From the NCBI GenBank assembly GCA_003159055.1, contig PMLH01000124.1:1097-6436 (forward strand): a DNA stretch of 5,340 nucleotides, written 5' to 3'. Under the pieces are notes generated by a model that did no database searches, had not been told where the DNA came from, and saw only the letters and a list, made by a program, of their open reading frames with translations. A program made the position numbers and the translations under genes. This DNA comes from Myxococcales bacterium (GTDB lineage Bacteria; Myxococcota; Polyangia; Fen-1088). Of the stretch, positions 1 through 5,340 are shown in pieces. Positions within the stretch are counted from its first letter, which is position 1; every line of letters starts with the position of its first letter.

Positions 1-120
1 CTCCGCCCGCCACGCGACGCGGAGTGGTTACCGCGACAGGCTCCCAGTGCCGCGGGCGGCCGCGCGGAGGTGCCAGGAACCTATTTCCCGACCGTTGCGC
101 CAGGAAGGTACTCGCGAGCG

Positions 121-136
121 GAGGCGAGCGCGCCTC
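121..136 (+). other. GC-rich hairpin before the DUF502 gene
   Basis: GAGGCG (121-126) and CGCCTC (131-136) pair perfectly around a four-base AGCG loop, 22 bases before the chosen start codon. It could be a 5' leader structure or the remnant of an upstream terminator, although no T-run follows. Six-base GC stems arise easily by chance in DNA this rich in GC, so functional meaning is uncertain. Confidence 0.2.
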
Positions 137-158
137 GGTCTGGTATCCTGCGCCCATC

Positions 159-743
159 ATGGGTCGCATATCCAAGCACGTGAAGAACAAATTCGTTGCG
201 GGGCTCATCGCCGCTATACCGCTTGCCATCACGTTGTTCCTGGTCTTCTACGTGGACGGCATGGTGCAGAGGGTGGTGCGGCTGCCCTATCCGCTCCTCG
301 GCCTCCTGCTTTCGCTGGCGGTGATCTACTGCCTGGGCGTCTTCGTGACCAGCTTGGTGGGCCGGTATCTTTTGCGCACGTTGAATCGATTGCTGGAACG
401 AATCCCGGGCCTGCGCGACCTGTATCGCACGTGGAAGCAGTTGCTGGTGACGCCGGAGCTTGACTCGGGGATGTTCGCGAAGGTGGTGCTCTTGCCGGAC
501 GAGTCGGGGCAACACTACTTGCTCGGCTTTTCCACCGGCCGGCCCATCGGCGGCGACAGCGATCGATTGTGCGTGTTCGTCCCGAATTCGCCGAATCCGA
601 TCGCCGGGCGCCTTTACTTCACGAGCATGAAGCGGTGCCATTTCCTGCCGGTCTCGTCGAAGGAAGCGCTGAAGACCGTCGTGTCGAGCGGGAACTATTT
701 GCCGGCAGCCTTCGGGGTGCCGATCCCACCTCCGCCGACGTGA
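159..743 (+). CDS. DUF502-family inner-membrane protein
   Basis: A 194-residue protein with two hydrophobic segments near the N-terminus (about residues 12-32 and 45-68), followed by a soluble domain. The short basic N-terminus (KHVKNKF) before the first membrane segment, the motif RIPGLRDLYRTWKQ at about 81-94, the stretch VFVPNSPNPIAG at 139-150 and the closing SSKEALKTVVSSGNY region are the pattern of the DUF502 family (PF04367), whose members are usually about 200 residues. The molecular function in bacteria is unknown; plant relatives (LIKE-COV/CONTINUOUS VASCULAR RING) are membrane proteins implicated in trafficking or patterning. The reading frame stays open upstream to an ATG at 24, but that extension is low-complexity Arg/Gly-rich sequence ahead of the membrane segment, so I chose the ATG at 159, which gives the usual family length. 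No Shine-Dalgarno motif precedes it. The gene stands alone on its strand. Confidence 0.88.
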   Translation: MGRISKHVKNKFVAGLIAAIPLAITLFLVFYVDGMVQRVVRLPYPLLGLLLSLAVIYCLGVFVTSLVGRYLLRTLNRLLERIPGLRDLYRTWKQLLVTPELDSGMFAKVVLLPDESGQHYLLGFSTGRPIGGDSDRLCVFVPNSPNPIAGRLYFTSMKRCHFLPVSSKEALKTVVSSGNYLPAAFGVPIPPPPT

Positions 744-1051
744 AGGCAGCGCGCAAGGCTCGCGTGCGGCCGGTGCCGAGGTCTTCCTGGACGGTGCGCG
801 GTTGAGCCCTGGGGCAGAGCGGGACTACGGGCCATGCGGGCGGTGGCCGGCCAGCTCGATTGTGGAAGACCGTCTCCAGACCGGTGATGCGTGGCGCGGA
901 ACGGAGCCCCGCATTGGTTGCGTGACGTGGGGCTGCGCCTCTTCGCCGATACGGTGGCGTCGTGGCATCGCAGGCGCCATGCTCTGCGCGGCCTGCCTGC
1001 AGGCGAGACCGGCGCTTCGCGTGGTGCAGGCGGCCCGCTGCGCGCCGCGCG
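744..1051. other. Intergenic region without a supported gene
   Basis: These 308 bases separate the stop of the DUF502 gene from the stop of the convergent oxidoreductase-like gene. Open frames cross it on both strands, but none gives a recognisable protein, a plausible ribosome-binding site or a domain. Two imperfect GC-rich stems are visible: 905-912 with 927-934 (8 pairs including one G-T, 14-base loop) and 955-961 with 973-979 (7 pairs including one G-T, 11-base loop). Neither is followed by a T-run, so neither is a convincing intrinsic terminator. A perfect 10-base palindrome, TGGCCGGCCA, lies at 844-853. Convergent transcription means termination has to occur somewhere in this stretch. 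Confidence 0.5.
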
Positions 1052-1501
1052 CTAGAACCGTAGCGGGATCTGTTCCCGTTCGTTCAGGTTCGTGGCCATG
1101 GTCCAGTCGCGGATTTCCCCGTGCCGGATCCGAAACAGGAACAGGGTGCCGGCCTTCTGCGCGTCCACCATGTCCTTCAGCCAAGCGCGTTCCTGGATCA
1201 AGCGCACCTCCAGCGCGGCGTCGTGCACACGCTCGACGGCGCCGGACACGCGCATCATGCGGCCGTCGCCCGGACCTTTGCCCGGGTTGTGGAAGGCGAC
1301 CTCGACCCGCGGGTTCCGTAGCAGCTGCCCCGACAGCGGCTTGACCGTGCCGGTGTGAAAATAAAAGCCGGTCTCGTTGGCGAGCCACATGAGCAAGCCG
1401 CGCACGTGCGGCTGTCCATCCTCACTGGTGGCGAGCCAGCAGGCGGGGTTCTGGTTGGCGAAGGAAAGGGCGTTGGCGAGATCGATGGGTGCGGCGGACA
1501 T
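1052..1501 (-). CDS. Pyridoxamine 5'-phosphate oxidase-like split-barrel protein
   Basis: A 149-residue protein with the small split-barrel flavin-binding fold of the pyridoxamine 5'-phosphate oxidase-like family (general stress protein 26 type). Visible hallmarks are the first strands ACWLATSEDGQPHVRG (20-35), a WLANETGFYFHTGTVKPLSGQL stretch (about 39-60) in the position of the nucleotide-phosphate contacts, NPRVEVAFHNP (63-73), and RMMRVSGAVERV (81-92), the conserved G.v strand. The C-terminal part has the RIRHGEIRDWTM motif. Family members bind FMN, F420 or haem, or have no known substrate; true pyridoxine-5'-phosphate oxidase (PdxH) is longer, so I do not assign that activity. The start at 1501 is chosen over the ATG at 1555 because a perfect AGGAGG lies six bases upstream and the extra 18 residues (Arg/Cys-rich) do not fit the family. 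It lies 68 bases downstream of the AraC-type regulator on the same strand, so co-transcription and regulation by it are plausible. Confidence 0.87.
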   Translation of the reverse strand: MSAAPIDLANALSFANQNPACWLATSEDGQPHVRGLLMWLANETGFYFHTGTVKPLSGQLLRNPRVEVAFHNPGKGPGDGRMMRVSGAVERVHDAALEVRLIQERAWLKDMVDAQKAGTLFLFRIRHGEIRDWTMATNLNEREQIPLRF

Positions 1502-1507
1502 GGGAAA

Positions 1508-1513
1508 CCTCCT
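1508..1513 (-). promoter_or_regulatory. Ribosome-binding site that fixes the start at 1501
   Basis: Read on the minus strand this is AGGAGG, full complementarity to the 16S rRNA tail, six bases before the ATG at 1501. It decides the start of the oxidoreductase-like gene against the upstream in-frame ATG at 1555. Confidence 0.85.
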
Positions 1514-1569
1514 GCATCGACGGTACGGCAGACAGGGACGCAGGCGCTTCCACAAATCGCGCGAAGGCT

Positions 1570-2457
1570 TTAGGAATTCTGCTTTTTCCCAGTGGCGCGG
1601 CGGAACGCCTTGGGCGTGGTGCCGAAGGCGGCGCGGAAGGCGCTTGCAAAATGCGCCGAGCTGGAAAAGCCCGCGGCGTGTGCGACCTGGGTGATGTTGC
1701 CGTCCTCTTGCAACAGCAGCCGGCGCGCGAGGGCGAGCCGCGCCGAGAGCAGATACTGTTTCGGTCCCGTGCCCATCTCACGATGGAATTCCCGCGAGAA
1801 GTGCGACACCGACAGCCCTGCGACCCGCGCCAGATCCGTGACCTGCAAGGGCTCTTGCAGGTTCGAATGCACGAATCCCACCGCGCGGTTGATGTCCATG
1901 CGCGCGGCGGTGGCAGGTGCGAGCCGCGGCACACCGAGCGCGAGGCGCAGGATCTCGTGGCACAGGCGCAGAGCGTGCGCCTCGACCAACACCTCCCGGC
2001 CCGGCAGCGCGGATTCGCATTCGACCATGAAGTCCTTCACCGTCCGGCAAAGATCGGGCGGAGCGGGCCAGGTGTCGCCGCGCAAGGGCGGCAGCGTGGC
2101 CTTGGGGTATGCACGCAGCTGCCGCACGAAAAAACGCGGGGTGATCATGATGACGGCGTAGCGAGGCGGGGCGTCGCCCGGCAGCTCTTGGTGCGGGATC
2201 CCCGGTGCTACCCCCGACAGCTCGCCGGGCCTCGCGCAGTGGATCTTCCCGTCGAGCAGCATGCGCGTGGCTCCGTCGAACGACAGCACGAAGGAATACG
2301 ACGGGTGCGTGTGGCCAGGCGACGTCGCGTAGTCGCACTGGCCCGACACCGGGGTGAACACCCCGACGTCCTTGGCCAGCGCCACGTCGACGTGCCGGTA
2401 CTGCCGGGGCGAAATGCCGCCCACCAGGCGTCGGACGTGAGCGAGGCGCGCGTTCAT
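1570..2457 (-). CDS. AraC-family transcriptional regulator with N-terminal cupin domain
   Basis: A 295-residue DNA-binding regulator. The N-terminal part (about 35-110) is a cupin-like ligand domain: H49 and H51 in GHTHPSY, G78 in ARPGEL and H89 in PGIPHQE occupy the positions of the two cupin motifs, while the usual cupin glutamate is not evident. A helical linker follows (about 135-185). The C-terminal AraC/XylS domain has two helix-turn-helix units: LQVTDLARVAGLSVSHFSRE (204-223) and ITQVAHAAGFSSSAHFASAF (255-274), ending with the typical GTTPKAFRR. The ligand is unknown. The gene lies directly upstream of the PNPOx-like gene on the same strand and diverges from a lipoprotein gene, either of which could be a target. 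The start is uncertain: in-frame ATGs exist at 2457, 2499 and 2601. I chose 2457 because the protein then begins shortly before the cupin domain and does not overlap the divergent gene. None has a good Shine-Dalgarno motif. Confidence 0.9.
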   Translation of the reverse strand: MNARLAHVRRLVGGISPRQYRHVDVALAKDVGVFTPVSGQCDYATSPGHTHPSYSFVLSFDGATRMLLDGKIHCARPGELSGVAPGIPHQELPGDAPPRYAVIMITPRFFVRQLRAYPKATLPPLRGDTWPAPPDLCRTVKDFMVECESALPGREVLVEAHALRLCHEILRLALGVPRLAPATAARMDINRAVGFVHSNLQEPLQVTDLARVAGLSVSHFSREFHREMGTGPKQYLLSARLALARRLLLQEDGNITQVAHAAGFSSSAHFASAFRAAFGTTPKAFRRATGKKQNS

Positions 2458-2591
2458 GGCACCGTTATACGCGAGCTTGCCGTCGTTGGAGCTTCCCATT
2501 CGCGCCGCGTTCGAGGCGGAGGCGACCGCGAGGCTGGTTGCGATTTTCGGGTGGACGGCGAGGACGCGAGTAGAATCCCCAAAGAGGATCC
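2458..2591. promoter_or_regulatory. Divergent promoter region between regulator and lipoprotein
   Basis: These 134 bases separate two outward-facing start codons, so they must hold promoters for both unless the regulator starts further upstream at 2499. On the plus strand TAGAAT (2571-2576) resembles a -10 box; on the minus strand TATAAC (2469 down to 2464) does, six bases before the regulator ATG. I see no convincing -35 partner for either (no TTGACA-like hexamer at 16-18 bases). AraC-type proteins often regulate divergent or own promoters from such regions, but I find no clear pair of direct repeats that I would call operators. Confidence 0.4.
2583..2588 (+). promoter_or_regulatory. Probable ribosome-binding site of the Cys-rich lipoprotein gene
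   Basis: GAGG within AAGAGGAT lies four bases before the ATG at 2592. The spacing is shorter than ideal but it is the only purine-rich motif there, and it supports the start that gives a proper lipoprotein signal peptide. Confidence 0.5.
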
Positions 2592-3446
2592 ATGCGAACA
2601 TTGGCTTTTACTTTGGTCACTCTCGCTTTGCTGGCAGCGGCATGTGGCCACAAGGCCATGGGCATTGGCCAAGGGCATGGAGGTGCCGACGCCGCGACTG
2701 GCACCGGGGGCGCTGTCGGATGGGGCGGGTTCGATGCCTCGGGCAACGCCACGGGAGGGGGTGCCGGCGGCTCAGGCGGAAGCGACCTTGGAACGGATGG
2801 AAGCCTCGGCGGCACCGGTGGAAGCACGGTTTCTTCCGTCGTGGAAAAATGCGCTGTCGACTCCGATTGTGTGGCCGTGCTCGACTACCGCGAGGGCTTC
2901 CAGTGCTATTCCCCAAGGGCGGCTTCGCTCGCGGACCTCGCGAACGATCGCTGCCTCGTGCCGTGGAATCCGAGCAATCCCAGGTGCCCGCTCGTAACCC
3001 CACCCACCGACTGTCCTGGCGGACTCATCCTCGTCAATCACAGCTGCCCGGCGTTCTGCCAATTCGCGATTTGCACGGGTGGCACGTGCACGCTGGGGAG
3101 CGACTTTTCGACGCCCAGCCGATGCGCCGAAGTGGATGCGGGTGCTCCACCCGACTGCAACGCCTTGCGAGCCGCCTACCTCGCGGCACTGGCAGACGTG
3201 CAGACCTGTGACCCCGCCAAGACACCCACGAGTTGCTTCGACGCCTTCTACGACGGCTGTGGCTGCCCCGCGGCCGCTGACCTGGCGAGCCCACGGGCGG
3301 ACGTTCTCCAGTGTGCCCTCGATGCCCTTCAACAGGCCCGGTGCGGTTTCGGAAACTGCGGGGCGCCTTGCCCTTCCGGAAGCGCCACTCCGGCCTGCAC
3401 AGCCAACACGACGGGGACGCTGGGCACGTGCACGCTCGTCCGGTGA
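2592..3446 (+). CDS. Cysteine-rich lipoprotein with Gly-rich spacer, unknown function
   Basis: A 284-residue protein of no family I can name. Residues 1-17 form a lipoprotein signal peptide (MRTL, hydrophobic core, then LLAAAC) with the lipid-anchor cysteine at C18. The lipobox has Ala rather than Leu at -3, which is acceptable but not ideal. Residues about 29-80 are a Gly/Ser/Thr/Ala-rich flexible spacer with repeated TGG and GGSGG units. The remaining ~200 residues hold 22 cysteines (first C87, last C280), an even number that suggests 11 disulfides in an exported protein. The opening CAVDSDC resembles Cys-rich modules of many myxobacterial surface proteins. The domain may consist of two modules, 87-178 and 189-280, each closing with a GTCTL motif (164-168 and 278-282). 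The protein probably sits in the outer membrane or periplasm. It diverges from the AraC-type regulator and converges on the propeller lipoprotein gene. Confidence 0.85.
   Translation: MRTLAFTLVTLALLAAACGHKAMGIGQGHGGADAATGTGGAVGWGGFDASGNATGGGAGGSGGSDLGTDGSLGGTGGSTVSSVVEKCAVDSDCVAVLDYREGFQCYSPRAASLADLANDRCLVPWNPSNPRCPLVTPPTDCPGGLILVNHSCPAFCQFAICTGGTCTLGSDFSTPSRCAEVDAGAPPDCNALRAAYLAALADVQTCDPAKTPTSCFDAFYDGCGCPAAADLASPRADVLQCALDALQQARCGFGNCGAPCPSGSATPACTANTTGTLGTCTLVR
2676..2831 (+). repeat. Low-complexity Gly-rich linker coding sequence
   Basis: This codes residues 29-80 of the Cys-rich lipoprotein, composed almost wholly of Gly, Ala, Ser, Thr, Asp and Asn with TGG/GGSGG units. It is probably a flexible tether that lifts the disulfide-rich domain away from the lipid anchor. 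The same style of linker occurs in the convergent lipoprotein. Confidence 0.7.
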
Positions 3447-3478
3447 CCGTGGGCGGCAGGGGCGTGAGCACTCTTTCT
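3428..3478 (+). terminator. Weak candidate terminator between convergent genes
   Basis: GTGCACGC (3428-3435) can pair with GCGT (3462-3465) plus GCAC (3468-3471), leaving a two-base GA bulge and a 26-base loop. The pyrimidine run TCTTTCT (3472-3478) follows. The stem begins inside the end of the coding sequence and the loop is long, so this is a possibility rather than a firm call. Confidence 0.2.
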
Positions 3479-5012
3479 AGAATTGACTGACGACAGACCC
3501 GTTGAACCATCGAGCCTCAAACGTGCCGTGCTCCCCTTCTTCGTAGTTGACGAGGGTTACGAACACTTCCTTGGCCGAGTTGCCCCAAAGGTCTTTGTAG
3601 TACAGCGAACCACTCAGCGATTCCAAGGTGTTCACCTGCGTTCCATCCCATTGGGCAAACTCGGTCCCAGTGACGACGAACAGGCTGCCGGCACTGCCCC
3701 ACAGCTTGATGATTCCCCAGCCGCCATCGTCTGAAAAAGATGCCTTGAGCGACCAGTCTGTGCCGTCGTAGTGATAGAGGCGACTGTCGCTGCTGCCAAC
3801 CCAGATGTCCTTGCTCCCAAAGCCCCAGGCAGCGGTGAAGCCGACTACGGGCAGTCCGGTCTGCAAGGCGGGTGTGCCTTCGGAACTGATGAGATAGACG
3901 TACCCTTCGTTCTGCATCTCCATGGTAGCAATGACGATAGTCGATGCGTCTGCCCAAAGTGCACGCGAGCGGACGCGTCCGATCGTCAGCACGTCGGGCG
4001 ACGGCAGTGGATCTCCGAGCTGCGTCCACATGCTGCCGTCGAAGCGAAGGATGCGGTCCCAATAGACGGCGTACGCCAGGTTGGGACCGACGGTCGCCAC
4101 GTCGGAGATGCTTTCGTTCGCTCCACTGCAGTGTGCCCCCTGGCTGTCGACCAGTTGAATCGAGCAAGGTAGGACGCCAAATGGGACCAGTGCTCCATCT
4201 ACGAATCCCTTGAGCCCGGCCCGGTCCGGATCGGAAGCGACGTCCGTCCCTTGGCGCCAGGTGTAAGTCGTCTGCCACCCTGTTCCGAGGTTGGCCCAAA
4301 TGCCTGGTGGAGAGGCATCGTCGTAGGCCATGACGTACACGCCGCGATCATCGCTCCAGACGCTGGCGACAAGCGGGTAAGTACCACCGATCTTCTGGGA
4401 ATAAGGCTGGTAGCTGTCGCGCCAGAGTGGTGTTGCGCCCGTGCCGTCCGTGCTCCCGACATCTGTCGCCCCGTCACCTGCGTCTCCGGCAGCGTCCACG
4501 CCCCTGTCGGCTCCGTCTGTATCTGCGCCTCCATCCTTGCCGCCGGTCACGACGATGCCGCCGCCGGACCCGGCTGAACTGCCGACTTTTCCACCTTTGC
4601 CACCGGCTGCCGCGACGCCACCGCCTTGGCCGCCAGTCGGCACACTGCCGGCGCCGGCCGCGCCAGCGCCACCGTTGCCGCCGGTCGCGGTTCCACCGGC
4701 CCCGCCCGTCGCCGCGCCCCATCCGCCTTGGCCGCCCATCATCGCACCGCCGAGCCCAGCGCCACCAGCCGCTCGGGCGTCGGTGCCTGCGCCGTCCGTC
4801 GGAGCGCCGTCGGAAACCGCGCCCGCGCTACCGCCGGCGCCGCCATCCGTGCTGCCGTCCCCTGCTCCGCTGTCCGGCTTCGCCGTTCCGTGGCTGCCAC
4901 CCGTGCCAACGGCAGGCAAGGTGGTTCGGCCGCCACAACCACAGCCCTCAAGCCCCGATGCCATCGGGATTGCAAGAAGACAGATCAAGCATCGCAGCCG
5001 CAGTCCATTCAT
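3477..5012 (-). CDS. Lipoprotein with long Gly-rich linker and beta-propeller-like repeats
   Basis: A 511-residue predicted surface lipoprotein. Residues 1-23 are a signal peptide (MNGLRLR, hydrophobic core) ending in GLEGC, with the lipid cysteine at C24 and a second at C26. Residues about 33-192 are a linker of Gly, Ala, Thr, Ser and Asp with many TGG, GGAGG and GGQGG units. From about 197 to the end runs a domain with some six degenerate repeats of the form WG-S..-(D/E)(V/I)(F/W)V-G...-(W/Y)(D/N)G..W, for example WGFGSKDIWV (396-405) with YHYDGTDW (413-420), LWGSAGSLFV (437-446) with AQWDGTQV, and LWGNSAKEVFV (475-485) with RWFNGS. This suggests a beta-propeller used for binding; no catalytic motif is visible. 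Two further cysteines (C283, C295) could form a disulfide. I chose the start at 5012 because AGAGGT lies eight bases upstream; ATGs at 5030 and 5036 are alternatives. A paralogue ends 29 bases upstream. Confidence 0.85.
   Translation of the reverse strand: MNGLRLRCLICLLAIPMASGLEGCGCGGRTTLPAVGTGGSHGTAKPDSGAGDGSTDGGAGGSAGAVSDGAPTDGAGTDARAAGGAGLGGAMMGGQGGWGAATGGAGGTATGGNGGAGAAGAGSVPTGGQGGGVAAAGGKGGKVGSSAGSGGGIVVTGGKDGGADTDGADRGVDAAGDAGDGATDVGSTDGTGATPLWRDSYQPYSQKIGGTYPLVASVWSDDRGVYVMAYDDASPPGIWANLGTGWQTTYTWRQGTDVASDPDRAGLKGFVDGALVPFGVLPCSIQLVDSQGAHCSGANESISDVATVGPNLAYAVYWDRILRFDGSMWTQLGDPLPSPDVLTIGRVRSRALWADASTIVIATMEMQNEGYVYLISSEGTPALQTGLPVVGFTAAWGFGSKDIWVGSSDSRLYHYDGTDWSLKASFSDDGGWGIIKLWGSAGSLFVVTGTEFAQWDGTQVNTLESLSGSLYYKDLWGNSAKEVFVTLVNYEEGEHGTFEARWFNGSVVSQF
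4437..4916 (-). repeat. Low-complexity Gly-rich linker coding sequence (160 codons)
   Basis: This codes about residues 33-192 of the propeller lipoprotein, an irregular series of GG-containing units (TGG, GGAGG, GGQGG, GGKGG), then an Asp-rich end (DGGADTDGADRG and following). No charged or hydrophobic core is present, so it is probably an unfolded tether. Read on the plus strand it gives long Pro-rich open frames that are artefacts of this composition. Confidence 0.8.
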
Positions 5013-5020
5013 CGCTGTTG

Positions 5021-5026
5021 ACCTCT
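5021..5026 (-). promoter_or_regulatory. Ribosome-binding site supporting the start at 5012
   Basis: Read on the minus strand this is AGAGGT, eight bases before the ATG at 5012. The two in-frame ATGs further upstream (5030 and 5036) lack a comparable motif, and the shorter protein has a more ordinary signal peptide. Confidence 0.65.
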
Positions 5027-5041
5027 GCATTGTCATGTCCG

Positions 5042-5340
5042 CTAGAACGAGTGGAATTGTGAACCGTCGTACCAGAGCACGAAGGCACCGCCACAGGTGT
5101 AGTACGCGTACCTCGAGTCCCGCAGCGGAATGAACACGTCATTGGCCGATCGCCCCCAGAACTGTCCGAAGGCGGCCGGGTACTTGGAAATGGCTGCGTC
5201 GGCAGGGGGCTGGAGCAGGATCTCGACGCTCGATCCGTTCCATCGACCGAATTCAATACTGGTGGAGAAGTAGAGAACGCCTGAGTCGCCCCAGAGCTGT
5301 TGGATGCCACCCAGATCCCGCGACCCGGTGTCATGGGCCG
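5042..5340 (-). CDS. C-terminal part of a paralogous propeller protein (runs off the window)
   Basis: The minus-strand frame ending in TAG at 5042-5044 stays open to the right edge and gives the last 98 residues of a protein whose start lies outside. It resembles the C-terminus of the neighbouring lipoprotein (3477-5012): LWGDSGVLYFSTSIEFGRWNG matches LWGSAGSLFVVTGTEFAQWDG at more than half of the aligned positions by identity or similarity, FWGRSANDVFI matches LWGNSAKEVFV, and both end in an aromatic-rich (W/Y)..GS...-F stretch directly before the stop. The same WG...W.G repeat indicates the last two blades of a beta-propeller-like domain. One cysteine is present (YYTCGG). A Gly-rich linker and lipoprotein signal are expected upstream but cannot be seen. 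Only 29 bases separate its stop from the next start, so the two genes are probably one operon whose promoter lies beyond the window. The product and length are otherwise unknown. Confidence 0.75.
   Translation of the reverse strand, partial: AHDTGSRDLGGIQQLWGDSGVLYFSTSIEFGRWNGSSVEILLQPPADAAISKYPAAFGQFWGRSANDVFIPLRDSRYAYYTCGGAFVLWYDGSQFHSF

Noticed and set aside
1..24. Inverted repeat CTCCGC (1-6) and GCGGAG (19-24) as a terminator of an upstream gene
   Set aside because: The stem is only six pairs with a 12-base loop, no T-run follows, and no upstream gene is visible to be terminated.
1..183. Plus-strand frame open from the left edge to a TGA at 181-183, possibly the tail of a preceding gene overlapping the DUF502 start
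   Set aside because: All three plus-strand frames are open here because of the base composition, the 60-residue translation matches nothing I recognise, and there is no independent support.
81..641. Minus-strand open frame opposite the DUF502 gene
   Set aside because: Its translation is Gln/His/Arg-rich without domain features, while the plus strand shows clear DUF502 motifs and membrane segments.
1489..2997. A 502-codon plus-strand open frame spanning the regulator and the start of the lipoprotein
   Set aside because: It is Arg/Gly/His-rich with no recognisable domain, runs antisense to a clear AraC-family protein and overlaps the lipoprotein start. Long spurious frames are expected at this GC content.
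4441..5133. A long plus-strand Pro/Ala-rich open frame (230 codons) opposite the propeller lipoprotein
   Set aside because: It is the mirror of the Gly-rich linker codons (GGN read backwards gives CCN/GCC). The opposite strand has a signal peptide, lipobox, ribosome-binding site and folded-domain repeats, so the plus-strand frame is a composition artefact.
4948..5334. Minus-strand 128-codon open frame with its own ATG across the right edge
   Set aside because: It is Ser/Thr/Pro-rich without motifs and lies in a different frame from the partial propeller paralogue, which aligns well with its neighbour, and it overlaps the signal-peptide region of the next gene.
1..5340. CRISPR arrays, tRNA or rRNA genes, insertion sequences, phage or toxin-antitoxin and defence genes
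   Set aside because: I looked for regular spaced repeats, tRNA-like cloverleaf ends, transposase motifs and terminal inverted repeats and saw none; the coding content is accounted for by six genes.

Overview
The window looks like chromosomal DNA of a high-GC member of the Myxococcota, probably a Polyangia-type myxobacterium. The base composition is G+C rich (43 of 60 bases in 1021-1080, counted by hand). Two predicted lipoproteins carry long Gly/Ala/Thr/Ser-rich linkers behind the lipid-anchor cysteine, a style frequent in Sorangium-like genomes. This assignment rests on composition and protein style only; there is no taxonomic marker gene here.

Layout, left to right. Positions 1-158 hold no gene I can support, only a small GC-rich hairpin in front of a DUF502-family inner-membrane protein (159-743, +). 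Positions 744-1051 are non-coding as far as I can see. On the minus strand follow a pyridoxamine 5'-phosphate oxidase-like flavin/split-barrel protein (1052-1501) and, 68 bases upstream of it, an AraC-family regulator with an N-terminal cupin sensor domain (1570-2457). The two point the same way and may be co-transcribed. Divergent from the regulator, across 134 bases, is a cysteine-rich lipoprotein (2592-3446, +) with 22 cysteines behind a Gly-rich spacer. It converges, with a 30-base gap, on a second large lipoprotein (3477-5012, -), which has a 160-residue Gly-rich linker and a C-terminal domain of repeated beta-propeller-like WG...W.G motifs. Immediately upstream of that gene, and running off the right edge, is the 3' end of another gene on the same strand (5042-5340, partial). 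Its last 98 residues resemble the C-terminus of the neighbouring propeller lipoprotein.

The left half is ordinary: a membrane protein of unknown role and a regulator next to a small oxidoreductase-like protein that it may control. The right half is the more interesting part. It is a small cluster of predicted surface lipoproteins, including a tandem pair of paralogous propeller proteins likely in one operon, facing a disulfide-rich lipoprotein. I find no tRNA, rRNA, CRISPR array, insertion sequence or recognisable defence system.
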